A stretch of DNA of 64,000 nucleotides from Desulfosporosinus metallidurans (GTDB lineage: Bacteria; Bacillota; Desulfitobacteriia; Desulfitobacteriales; Desulfitobacteriaceae), in NCBI RefSeq assembly GCF_001936615.1, contig NZ_MLBF01000003.1, positions 124,001 through 188,000 of the forward strand, written 5' to 3'. Below the pieces are notes generated by a model. That model ran no database searches. It was not told the origin of the DNA and worked only from the letters and a program-made list of their open reading frames with translations. Position 1 is the stretch's first letter. Each line of letters begins with the position of its first letter. Below are positions 52,483 to 61,145 of this stretch, one piece after another. Made by a program: the position numbers and the translations under genes.

Positions 52483-54420
52483 TCATAGGGGATTTGCCCG
52501 AATCTTTTCGACTTGAACCTGGCCCTTCTTCCGATAGATTACTAATTGTCGATAGGCTTCTTCTAAACGAATAATCTCCTTTCCCACGGCAATAATGACA
52601 TGGGGATGGCAATAATCTACCTCCAAACGGCTGTTGGAACTCATTTGGACAAAGGTTGAACTGACCTCTGAACCCCCAAGTTCACGGATATGGACCTGTC
52701 CTCCAGCAAAGATCTTTCCTCCCCGGCATACACCCTCGATCTTAACGTCTCCTTCTACCCGAATATCAGAGTTATATGTCCCTTTCTGACACTCAAATGT
52801 TCCGCCGCATTGAATGGATGCCCCCTGTACATAACTAACCGCAAAGCTTAGTTTTTCTGGAATCTCAACCGAAATAGTTTCAATAAATTTCATAAGAGCC
52901 TGCTCGACACGTTGCAAAAAGGGTAGGGATTGAAGATCTAACGGTCCTAAACCTGCTAAAAAGCGTTTTGCAGTTCGAATTGATACAATGATGCCCTCCG
53001 TGACCATTTCGTCATCTTTATGATCTAAAACAAAATTCTCCACTTGGCTAGCGAGTTTAGGAAGTTCGGGAAATCGTTTTTCCATGACCAGTTTTAAATA
53101 TTGTCCCGGTTTTATATTACTCGCTCCTGCGGATTCAATCAACTCAACCGTCTGACGCAAACATACGCTCAGTTGATCCCGTAACTCGGACACATTGCGG
53201 AGGAGTTGGGATCGAACTACAAAATTCTCCCCAATAACGATCTTACCACCTATAAGATTCTGATGAATCTTGGCCCCTTTTTCTGCCCTAATCTCTGCAT
53301 GAGAAACAGATCCCCTAATTTCAATCTTTCCCCCAGCAAAGATACGAAGCCCATCTTGCACATTACCATCAATAAAAACATCACCCGGAAACTCGATGCT
53401 TCCCGTAGCCAGATCAACGTCCTTATGAAGAACATAAACGTTCTCAACCATGTACGTCCTCTCATCCAAACGCACAGGCTGTCCATCACACGCAGCCATC
53501 ACTTCGAGTTCATCGGCTGAAAGACAAACATTCTTCTTTAAGCAGAATTGAAAATCCTTAAACGTAGCAGCGGGAAGAACCTTACCTAGCACGTCTTTCC
53601 CAGGAACCCCTGGTTTACCAGGAATTTTACGAGCGAGGACAGCCCCCTCCTTAACCAGTGGGACTTTTGAGGCAAAGAAGTCCACGCTTTTTTCTGCTGC
53701 TTCATAAAGCACTTGAGGAGCTCCAACAAAATCTTTCAGTTGAGCATGTTGGCACGGCACCGGAAGAGTTGCTTCCGCAATGACAACCTCACCAACGCCC
53801 TTTACAGCCAAAATCTCCGACCAAATCCCCTTGCGTAATCCATGGACAATCTTCAATTGCTCCAAGTCCGCATTCAACCTAGCCTCATCCCAAATCTCCT
53901 CTTGGACCGGTAGGCTCTCCCAGGTAGTACACTGTGCTATATCAATTTCTTCCCCAGCAGGAAGGTCTTGAGGAAGGGTATAATGTCCTGCTAAATCATG
54001 TCTTACCTTTGCCACAACAGACAGCCCCTGTAACAAGACTTGTAGTTCCCATGTCAAATGACCCGTCTGGGTCTTGGGGTGGAATTTCACCTGATCCCCT
54101 AAGCTGACGTCGAACGCTTTTTGCTGTAACATACCATTAACCCAAATTTCGCCGACTTGGTCAAAAGGGATAAGCCGTTTAACCCCTTCTCCTAAGGCCA
54201 AAACGTATTTAGTTCCATCCCAGAAAGCTTGGCTAGAGGTTATAACAGGGGCTTGCAAATTGTGCTCATTCCAAATTAGCCGAACTTTCCACTGACGATA
54301 AAAAAAGCCGGGTTTTTCCATTATTTCGAACGTAATATCTTCCGGTAAAAGCTTGAGCTTAACCGCCCACTCTTGTCGAATTTCTTCCAAGGAATGTCCC
54401 TGAACTACTTTTTCTGGCAT
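52483..54420 (-). CDS. FapA/DUF342-family protein
   Basis: The 645-residue protein has an N-terminal Jag-N-like domain (VVQGHSLEEIRQEWAVKLKL ... FEIMEKPGFFYRQW) and the FapA central beta-helix repeats (DVDLATGSIEFPGDVFIDGNVQDGLRIFAGG, QCGGTFECQKGTYNSDIRVEG). A C-terminal helix follows (KEIIRLEEAYRQLVIY). FapA family members occur with flagellar or polar-landmark genes but also alone; the biochemical role is unclear. The ATG at 54420 has GGGG 7 nt upstream. No flagellar gene is near. Confidence 0.87.
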   Translation of the reverse strand: MPEKVVQGHSLEEIRQEWAVKLKLLPEDITFEIMEKPGFFYRQWKVRLIWNEHNLQAPVITSSQAFWDGTKYVLALGEGVKRLIPFDQVGEIWVNGMLQQKAFDVSLGDQVKFHPKTQTGHLTWELQVLLQGLSVVAKVRHDLAGHYTLPQDLPAGEEIDIAQCTTWESLPVQEEIWDEARLNADLEQLKIVHGLRKGIWSEILAVKGVGEVVIAEATLPVPCQHAQLKDFVGAPQVLYEAAEKSVDFFASKVPLVKEGAVLARKIPGKPGVPGKDVLGKVLPAATFKDFQFCLKKNVCLSADELEVMAACDGQPVRLDERTYMVENVYVLHKDVDLATGSIEFPGDVFIDGNVQDGLRIFAGGKIEIRGSVSHAEIRAEKGAKIHQNLIGGKIVIGENFVVRSQLLRNVSELRDQLSVCLRQTVELIESAGASNIKPGQYLKLVMEKRFPELPKLASQVENFVLDHKDDEMVTEGIIVSIRTAKRFLAGLGPLDLQSLPFLQRVEQALMKFIETISVEIPEKLSFAVSYVQGASIQCGGTFECQKGTYNSDIRVEGDVKIEGVCRGGKIFAGGQVHIRELGGSEVSSTFVQMSSNSRLEVDYCHPHVIIAVGKEIIRLEEAYRQLVIYRKKGQVQVEKIRANPL

Positions 54421-54527
54421 AAAATCGCCCCACTTAATGAAAATTGCCCATTTTTCTAATAATATCAGCAATTTCAACTAAACCCCATAGGTCTTTAGTC
54501 CTATTAAACCCGCCTTGACACTCATTT

Positions 54528-55562
54528 CTACGGTTTAAAAACTTGATATCCCGAAGATCTTGTCCCATTCGGGTCTTGACTATTACCAGGTACTTTAGGC
54601 AGCGGCTTGCTGGGCGTCGGAGCAACTGGTTTTAACAAATCCACATTATCCTGGTCTATCACCTTATCCGTCGTCTGGCCTAGCAATAAGTTTTTGACGA
54701 CTTTCTTTACTTCGATTTGATCCACTTTCCAGTAACTTACCCCATCCAGATCAAGGAATGTTCCTGGAAGGGTCTGAGAAACCACATTCGAGCTTTCAAA
54801 CCCAACAGCAACTTTGCTTAACGCCAAAATGTCCTTGGCCGATAAATTCGTATGCACCGCCTGCATTAATTGAGGAATGAGAAACGGAAGCTTCGGAAGA
54901 GTGCTCAACTTAAACATCTCCTTGGCAACAGCTTTGAGTACCACCTGTTGCCTTGCCGTCCGCGAAATATCTGCTAAAGCATCGTGACGGAAACGAGCAT
55001 ACTGCAAGGCTTTGGCCCCATCTAAGCGCTGCACACCTTTATGCAGGTTAATATACCCATCCTCAGTATCACCGGTCTCATAGTACATATCCTTCTCGAC
55101 ATCGACCGTAACCCCTCCCAAGGTATCGATGATTTTCTTAAATCCTTGAAAGTTGGTCTGGACATACCCTGCGATCGCTTGGCCGGTTAGATCTTCCACG
55201 CTCTTTTGCAAGGTCGGCAAATCCGTCAAGGCAGCGACTGAATTAATTTTCATGTAGCCATGCCCTGGAAGGGAAATTCGTGTGTCCCGAGGAATCGACA
55301 GCAGGCTAACCCGCTGGGTTTTCGGATCGACCATGGCCAAAATCAAGGAGTCGGTATTAAACTTTGTCTCCTCGGGACGCTGGTCTGCTCCGATAAGTAA
55401 GACATTAACCCGATTTTGAAGTCCGGCATTTGCCGGATCCAGCATACCCGCATTGAGCGTCAGATTCCCCACTCCAAAAAGTCCTTTATTCCAAACGAAC
55501 CCAGCAGCCATCCCCCCCAATACCGTAATGGCCACCAGGATTATGCTCAACCTGCGCCACAT
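54528..55562 (-). CDS. LytR-CpsA-Psr (LCP) family wall-polymer ligase
   Basis: The 344-residue protein has an N-terminal membrane helix and the LCP domain: VNVLLIGADQRPEET, TDSLILAMVDPKTQRVSLLSIPRDTRI, GGVTVDVEKDM, LDGAKALQYARFRHDALADISRTARQQ. LCP proteins attach teichoic acid or other glycopolymers from polyprenyl carriers to peptidoglycan. A Pro-rich tail ends the protein. The ATG at 55562 has GGAG 8 nt upstream. TATAAT about 40 nt further upstream may be its -10. Confidence 0.9.
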   Translation of the reverse strand: MWRRLSIILVAITVLGGMAAGFVWNKGLFGVGNLTLNAGMLDPANAGLQNRVNVLLIGADQRPEETKFNTDSLILAMVDPKTQRVSLLSIPRDTRISLPGHGYMKINSVAALTDLPTLQKSVEDLTGQAIAGYVQTNFQGFKKIIDTLGGVTVDVEKDMYYETGDTEDGYINLHKGVQRLDGAKALQYARFRHDALADISRTARQQVVLKAVAKEMFKLSTLPKLPFLIPQLMQAVHTNLSAKDILALSKVAVGFESSNVVSQTLPGTFLDLDGVSYWKVDQIEVKKVVKNLLLGQTTDKVIDQDNVDLLKPVAPTPSKPLPKVPGNSQDPNGTRSSGYQVFKP

Positions 55563-55698
55563 ATCACCAACTCCATCATTTAACATCTTTGTACTATTAT
55601 ACCCAACTTTAAATGATATGAAAGAAGATTTGCTAAATTCTACAAAGGAAATCTCAGAAAACAAGTTTTCTGAGAAATTAACGGGGAACTTTAAGTTA

Positions 55699-57279
55699 TC
55701 ATAAGAGTATTTGGTGTTCTGTAAAATCACCCGTCAAAGGGATTTCTGCAACCTGATCCACAAAGCTAAGTCCATAACGAACCACAAAGCTCAAGGGACT
55801 CAAAACCCGTTCTTGTCGAGAATGATTCGGTGTAATTCCATCTTCTAATTGTTGTAAGCGAATGAGTTCCGCCCGACATCGTTTGCGTTGCGCCTGCCAA
55901 AGCTTTCTCCTTAAATAATCCAGTTGGGAATTCACTTTCTCTTCATTGCGGATTAGCCATTCATGCACATTGACGTGAATTTCTTCTAATGGTGCAAGTT
56001 CTGCATATCCCTTTTCGATCTGAGCACGCAAATGCTCTAATCGATCATCAATATCTAAATTGTCGCGTTCCCGCACACAACGATCTCGCTGTTTCGCCAA
56101 CCCACCATAAACATCCTCCAAAGTCAGCGCTTCCTTATTTAAGGATTTTTGCCAGGAAGCTGTTAACACCACGGCCGACAAGCGCGGGTAAAGAATGGGC
56201 ATGACGAATCCGAAAGTAGTAAAAACCTTCCCTAACTGAGCCCAGTAATTCAATTCCCCCGGCCCTGGAACATAGGCCAAAGTCGGGAATAGGTATTCCT
56301 GAACAACAGGACGAGTCACCACATTTGGGGAAAAGCGTTCTGGGCTTTGTGCTAACAAGCTATTAACGGTATCGAGATCCCACTGTTTCTCTTGACCTCT
56401 TAAATAAAACGTCTGCTCATTACGCATTATTGCCCGCCTCTCAGGTACAGAAAGAAAAAGGTTGACTTCTCCCCCGGTTGGCTGGATTTGAGGCTCAAAC
56501 CCAAGGTCAACCCATTCCTTCGTCCGTTCTGTTAAAGCGTCGCGAACATCAACGTTCATCTTCAAAATCTGTTCATACATAGGGGCAGCAAGCCGTTTGA
56601 ATTCTGGTAACATGGGATCAAAGAAAATAAGTCCCCACTTTTGGACGAGCCACTGCAACGTTAGAGCAAACCACTGCGTCAAATTCTCCGCCTGTTCCAC
56701 AAATCGCTTGCATTGCTTTAAAACGGATAATCGAAATTCGCTGTCAGGCATGGCTTCCATAAGTTGAGTTTCAATCGTTTCCCAAGCGGGAACCGGTTGA
56801 TTGCCGACAGATTCCCCTCCCCCGTCTCCTGTAAGACGACAAGCGGCCGGTTTTCCTTCCGAATCAAGAATATAGGTAGTCTGAATTTCTAACCAATCAT
56901 GATCTTCACTGGCAATCCAAAAAACCGGCACAACCGGACGGCCAAGCTTTTCACGCTGCTCTTGAGCCAAGCGAATAGTCGTCATCGCTTTATATAAGGT
57001 ATACAACGGTCCGGTCAAAATTCCTGCCTGCTGGCCCGTGATGACTACAAGGGTTTCCTTTTTTCTCAGCTCTTCAATCATCTGTTGGGTTAGGGCACTC
57101 GCCCCCAAATGCGTGTGATACGTTCTTAAAGTATCAGCCAAACTTTCTCTGGAATAATCCCTAGTATCCAAATACTCAGCGCGTCGTTCAAAATTTTCCT
57201 GAATCTTAGGATTTCCACTCGGAAAAAATAAAGCTACTTGTTCAAAACAAGTAGCCATGGTTTGCATTGGATCTTTCAT
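55699..57279 (-). CDS. bshC: Bacillithiol synthesis cysteine-adding enzyme BshC
   Basis: The 526-residue protein matches BshC: VVITGQQAGILTGPLYTLYKAMTTIRLA, VPVFWIASEDHDWLEI, PPGELNYWAQLGKVF-type segment (YVPGPGELNYWAQL) and a C-terminal coiled coil (RRKLWQAQRKRCRAELIRLQQ). BshC is the proposed ligase joining cysteine to GlcN-malate to give bacillithiol. The ATG at 57279 has GGGGGG 6 nt upstream. Its stop overlaps nothing, but the gene begins 41 nt after the selD stop, so it may be cotranscribed with selA-selD. Confidence 0.92.
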   Translation of the reverse strand: MKDPMQTMATCFEQVALFFPSGNPKIQENFERRAEYLDTRDYSRESLADTLRTYHTHLGASALTQQMIEELRKKETLVVITGQQAGILTGPLYTLYKAMTTIRLAQEQREKLGRPVVPVFWIASEDHDWLEIQTTYILDSEGKPAACRLTGDGGGESVGNQPVPAWETIETQLMEAMPDSEFRLSVLKQCKRFVEQAENLTQWFALTLQWLVQKWGLIFFDPMLPEFKRLAAPMYEQILKMNVDVRDALTERTKEWVDLGFEPQIQPTGGEVNLFLSVPERRAIMRNEQTFYLRGQEKQWDLDTVNSLLAQSPERFSPNVVTRPVVQEYLFPTLAYVPGPGELNYWAQLGKVFTTFGFVMPILYPRLSAVVLTASWQKSLNKEALTLEDVYGGLAKQRDRCVRERDNLDIDDRLEHLRAQIEKGYAELAPLEEIHVNVHEWLIRNEEKVNSQLDYLRRKLWQAQRKRCRAELIRLQQLEDGITPNHSRQERVLSPLSFVVRYGLSFVDQVAEIPLTGDFTEHQILL

Positions 57280-57320
57280 ATCTATCCCCCCGCTACCTTT
57301 CCAGTACAGTGGGTATTTTA

Positions 57321-58403
57321 TCATGCGTGACTAAAAACCGCAATTCTTCCTGATTCGCCATTTTTCACTCTACCGATAATCGCGGCGGCCGGGGCCTTGA
57401 CCACATTTAACTGGCTAATTAGCAAATCAACACGTTCTTCCGGCACAGCCAATAGTAACCCTCCTGAAGTGATCGCATCACAGAGCACAACCCGCAACTC
57501 CTCAGTAACGTCTGGTGCAAAATCCACCTTATCCTCGAGGTGACGACGGTTTGCTTGCGACCCTCCTGGAATCGCCTTTTGCTGAATACAATCCCACACG
57601 CTATTCAATACAGGCACAGCTCCTGCATAAACTTCTGCGCTATAACCACTTGCTTGAAGCATTTCGTGCAAATGCCCCAGAAGCCCGAAGCCTGTCACAT
57701 CCGTTGCCGCATGGACCCCCACCTCAATCGCTGCTTCAGCCGCTCCCTTATTGAGCGTAGCCATGACCTGTATAACTTCTGCTTCTGCTTCCGGTGAGAC
57801 AATTCCCCGTTTAATCCCGGTCGTGATGATCCCCACCCCCAGCGGCTTGGTGAGCACTAAGACATCCCCCGGTTCAGCTTTAGCGTTCGAAAGCACATGG
57901 TCAGGGTGCACGACTCCTGTGACTGACAGCCCGTATTTAGGCTCCGGATCATCAATCGAATGTCCTCCAACAAGGACCGCACCAGCTTCCCGAATCTTAT
58001 CACTTCCGCCTTGAAGAATCTTGGCCAAAACATCCATTTTTAACTTTCCGATCGGAAAAGAAACCAAATTCATTGCAGTCAGAGGTTTGGCACCCATCGC
58101 GAAAATATCACTTAAAGCGTTAGCCGCTGCAATCTGCCCAAATGCATAGGGGTCATCCACCACCGGGGTAAAAAAGTCAACGCTTTGAACGATAGCCTGA
58201 TCATCATTTAAACGATAAACACCAGCATCATCCGAAGTCTCCATACCAACTAAAAGGTTGGCATTCTCTTGGTTTGGAGGTAAACAGCGCAAAACTTGCG
58301 CCAGGTCCGCTGGACCTATCTTACATCCTCAGCCTGCTTTCGTGGATAATTGAGTCAATCGAACTTTGTCTTGAACATTATTTTGCATCATATTAAGATC
58401 CAT
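57321..58403 (-). CDS. selD: Selenide, water dikinase SelD (selenocysteine-containing)
   Basis: The 360-residue protein starts MDLNMMQNNVQDKVRLTQLS and has an in-frame UGA at codon 25 (58329-58331) in the context KAG-U-GCKIGPADLAQ, exactly where SelD has its catalytic Cys or Sec. The lysine K28 follows. Downstream are SDDAGVYRLND, GGHSIDDPEPKYGLSVTG and ATDVTGFGLLGHLHEM. SelD makes selenophosphate from selenide and ATP. A frame starting after the UGA (58292) would lack the active site. GGGTGG lies 7 nt before the ATG at 58403. selA is directly upstream. Confidence 0.94.
58303..58331 (-). promoter_or_regulatory. Bacterial SECIS-like hairpin after the selD UGA
   Basis: Eleven nt 3' of the UGA the mRNA reads AGGTCC-AGC-GGACCT, a perfect 6-bp stem with a 3-nt loop containing G. 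Bacterial SECIS elements place their apical loop about 16-37 nt after the UGA; here it is near 17. This supports selenocysteine insertion by SelB. Confidence 0.6.
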
Positions 58404-58486
58404 CATCGCACCACCCACTGTTTAAGCATTACTAATTCATGAGTTCATAATATCACTCTTTTATTATATACGTCAAGTTCCCTGGA

Positions 58487-58515
58487 GGAAGCAAGGGGAC
58501 GGTTCTTGTGCTTCC
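58487..58515. repeat. REP-like hairpin between selD and selA
   Basis: GGAAGCA (58487-58493) and TGCTTCC (58509-58515) enclose AGGGGACGGTTCT, a motif shared with 45645-45662. It may also act as a terminator or processing site in the 209-bp selA-selD gap, which holds no gene. Confidence 0.5.
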
Positions 58516-58612
58516 TTAGTGAACCCGCGACTTTCACCACTTGCACTCAGCTAGCGTCAAGCGAAAAGCAATGCAGCGTGTGCGAACGAGCATAGAAACT
58601 TCCTCACGTCTC

Positions 58613-60028
58613 TTACCCATCCCACTCTTCTAAACGCCGAACAATCTCCTCGCTATCTCCATTCAACAGAGTACGCACATCAATGACCACCCAATCTTTA
58701 TGTATACGCGCTAGAATTGCCACCGGCCCTAGGCGCAAAAATGATTCTAATTCAACAACGCTTCCTTGCTTGGGGCGAATCGCGCACACCCAGGTGGGGA
58801 GATCAACTGTAGGCCAAGCTCCGCCTCCCACCTGAGAAACATCTTCCTTTAGTTCAACAGAGAGCGCCGGATTTGCCGAAAGTGCCGTCACAATCTCAGA
58901 CGCTGCTACTTTTAGTGTTTCCAGTGGATAGGAAAGCATCCTCCAGACAGGTATATCTTCTATTCCTCCACTTTCATATAAACGAAGAGTCCCTTCAAGC
59001 GCAGCCAAGGTCAATTTATCAATTCTCAAAGCTCGAGTCAGTTGATTTGCCCTCAGACGTTCGATATACACCTTTTTACCCACAATAATCCCGGCCTGTG
59101 GGCCGCCAAGCAATTTATCTCCACTGAAGGAAACAAGCGAAATTCCTGCTTTCACGGTTTGTTGAATAGTCGGCTCAAGAGGAAAACCAAGACTTGTCCC
59201 ATCGTAGAAACTTCCGCTCCCCAAATCCTCCATAACGGGTAGACCCCGGTTTTCCCCCAGTTCCACCAACTCAGCCCCTGAAACAGAATGGGTAAATCCT
59301 TCAACTCGGTAATTACTCGTATGTACTTTTAATAACAGAGCCGTTTCTGGGCCGATGGCAGCTTCATAATCCCTGAGCCAGGTCTTATTTGTGGCTCCGA
59401 CTTCGACAAGTCGGGCCCCTCCGGCTTTCAAAACCTCAGGAATCCGAAAAGATCCCCCAACTTCCACCAGTTCACCGCGTGAGACAACCACTTCTTTCCC
59501 TTGAGCAAACGTGTTCATCATCAAAAGAACCGCTGCAGCATTATTATTAACCACCATTGCTGCTTCCGCCCCTGTCAAATGACAAAGAAGCTTTTCCACA
59601 TGGACATAGCGCGAACCGCGTTCCCCATTCTCAATATCCAACTCAAGATTGCTGTACCTTTCCGCTTGGTCGGCAACAAAACGTGAGACCTCTGGCGCAA
59701 GCAAAGCCCTCCCGCAATTCGTATGTAAAACAACCCCAGTAGCATTAATAACACGTCGCAAACTAGTCTCAGAGTGTGTCAGATCCTTCAAAAGCTGGCT
59801 TTTCAGCCACGGCCAAAGAGAAAATTCAAGCTCGTCCAATGAACCTGAACTATTTTCACTCATATTTTCCCTAGCTTTTTGTAGAACCTGTCGAACGCTC
59901 TGAGTTAAGCGAGACAACAGCCTCTCATTCGTCAAAAACGGAGCGAATTCCGCCTCATACTTTAGCCTAGAAATCACTTCGTGAACAGCCGGAAGTACCC
60001 GTAATCGCCTTTGTTTCTCTTGATCCAT
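58613..60028 (-). CDS. selA: L-seryl-tRNA(Sec) selenium transferase SelA
   Basis: The 471-residue PLP enzyme has the N-terminal helical tRNA-binding domain (1-80), TGVVLHTNCGRALLAPEV, VVNNNAAAVLLMMNTFAQGKEVVVSRGELVEVGGSFRIPE and the PLP lysine in SFSGDKLLGGPQAGIIVG. It converts seryl-tRNA(Sec) to selenocysteyl-tRNA(Sec) with selenophosphate from SelD. selB and selC are not in the window and should lie elsewhere. The selA-selD pair and the UGA in selD together show an active selenocysteine system. Confidence 0.95.
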   Translation of the reverse strand: MDQEKQRRLRVLPAVHEVISRLKYEAEFAPFLTNERLLSRLTQSVRQVLQKARENMSENSSGSLDELEFSLWPWLKSQLLKDLTHSETSLRRVINATGVVLHTNCGRALLAPEVSRFVADQAERYSNLELDIENGERGSRYVHVEKLLCHLTGAEAAMVVNNNAAAVLLMMNTFAQGKEVVVSRGELVEVGGSFRIPEVLKAGGARLVEVGATNKTWLRDYEAAIGPETALLLKVHTSNYRVEGFTHSVSGAELVELGENRGLPVMEDLGSGSFYDGTSLGFPLEPTIQQTVKAGISLVSFSGDKLLGGPQAGIIVGKKVYIERLRANQLTRALRIDKLTLAALEGTLRLYESGGIEDIPVWRMLSYPLETLKVAASEIVTALSANPALSVELKEDVSQVGGGAWPTVDLPTWVCAIRPKQGSVVELESFLRLGPVAILARIHKDWVVIDVRTLLNGDSEEIVRRLEEWDG

Positions 60029-60158
60029 CGATTGTCACTCCTTATGGGCCACAACGATTATCGACCAATTTTCCATAATCCGGCCCGCACGCTTTTTAGG
60101 ATTTCGACATCCCATTTGGCATATGATAACTGCATAAGTTAGCTCGAGGAGGTATTCG

Positions 60159-60362
60159 ATGTCCAGCTTCAGCCCAATTCTCCCCATAAATGCGCCAGCT
60201 CATCAAGCTGTTATTATTCCCTTTGATAGGCTCTCGCACACAAAAGGACAGTTCCAACCTTGTATCTTTTGCGGTAAAACAATAAAGGTTCATAAGTTTA
60301 AAGGTAAGACGGTGTGCATTCACTGTTTGCACCAAATTCCAGCAATTTTTTCCTTTGGATAA
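60159..60362 (+). CDS. Gin-like small zinc-finger protein
   Basis: This 67-residue plus-strand gene has a perfect AGGAGG site 7 nt before the ATG. The C-terminal half has two CxxC pairs in a pattern like the anti-sigma factor Gin/CsfB: PCIFCGKTIKVHKFKGKTVCIHCLHQI. Gin inhibits SigG (and SigE) during sporulation. The N-terminal part (SPILPINAPAHQAVIIPF) is not in Gin, so the call is tentative; it could be another zinc-ribbon protein. A bidirectional terminator follows (60406-60431). Confidence 0.65.
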   Translation: MSSFSPILPINAPAHQAVIIPFDRLSHTKGQFQPCIFCGKTIKVHKFKGKTVCIHCLHQIPAIFSFG

Positions 60363-60405
60363 AATTAGTTACCCGTACCCAAGTGTAGACGTACCCGAAA
60401 CATAG

Positions 60406-60431
60406 AAAAAGGGAAGCAAACGCTTCCCTTT
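60406..60431. terminator. Bidirectional terminator between gin-like gene and mecA
   Basis: AAAGGGAAGC (60408-60417) and GCTTCCCTTT (60422-60431) form a 10-bp stem with a 4-nt loop; T runs follow on both strands, as expected for convergent genes. Confidence 0.88.
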
Positions 60432-60452
60432 TCTTGTTCCTTCTTCTCCCTT

Positions 60453-61046
60453 TTAGCCGTGTGAAGGCTTATTGAAAGAAGCATTAAGCGTTTGCACAGC
60501 CTTCACTAGAATAATATTTTTCCCGTGTTCAGACAGGAAGGCTCCGGTTGTGGCAACAATTTCTCCGTATTCGTCCAGAATTGCCTCTGCCAAAAGCCTC
60601 TTTTTGCCCGTCCCCATACGGCTTAGGACAAGATAGTACTCTCCCTCGAACTCAAAGAGGCCTGAGCGCAGCTGGTTAAATTCGGGTAACCGCCCTACTG
60701 CGGAAATCACATCTTCAAAATCTGCAAACGCATAAACCGATTCTAGCGCACGACCTTTAGAGGTCTTACGAACTGGCTTCTCTTTAACAGAACCCTCGAC
60801 AAATTCTTCCTGTTTCATGATCGTGATGACAAATTCATCATTTGATGCCACGGTTGCCTGAATCCAAAAAGGTTGATCTAAATTAAATTCGACTTCTTCT
60901 CGTGCCTGCGCGATGAGTTCCCAAAACAATTGCTCCGTCTTTGCTGATCGCTGAAATAGATCAGCCATCGTAATATCCCTGTCAGTTAATTCTGTCAAAG
61001 AGATAAAGATGCGGATGGTGTGCTCGTTAACTTTTTGAACACGCAT
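60453..61046 (-). CDS. mecA: Adaptor protein MecA
   Basis: The 197-residue protein has the MecA N-terminal domain (MRVQKVNEHTIRIFISLTELTDRDITMADL, LFWELIAQAREEVEF), a variable linker (100-110) and the C-terminal ClpC-binding domain (VYAFADFEDVISAVGRL, GEYYLVLSR, ILDEYGE). MecA delivers substrates to ClpC/ClpP and so regulates competence and sporulation proteolysis. It stands alone between the Gin-like gene and the DUF362 gene. Confidence 0.93.
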   Translation of the reverse strand: MRVQKVNEHTIRIFISLTELTDRDITMADLFQRSAKTEQLFWELIAQAREEVEFNLDQPFWIQATVASNDEFVITIMKQEEFVEGSVKEKPVRKTSKGRALESVYAFADFEDVISAVGRLPEFNQLRSGLFEFEGEYYLVLSRMGTGKKRLLAEAILDEYGEIVATTGAFLSEHGKNIILVKAVQTLNASFNKPSHG

Positions 61047-61145
61047 AATCCCACTCTCCTTTCCGCATCAAGTTCTTACTCTATCTTATTCTAGTTATAG
61101 CATATTAAGCAATTAGTTTTTCCGTGAAATTTTGATAATTGAAGC

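Noticed and set aside
57321..58292. selD as a 323-residue protein starting after the UGA
   Set aside because: It would lack the conserved active-site segment, which is encoded in frame just upstream through a UGA.
58404..58612. tRNA(Sec) gene selC in the selA-selD gap
   Set aside because: I looked for a long acceptor/variable arm cloverleaf and CCA end; only a REP-like hairpin is present.
60096..60335. 79-codon minus-strand frame opposite the Gin-like gene
   Set aside because: No ribosome binding site; the plus-strand frame has AGGAGG and zinc-finger motifs.
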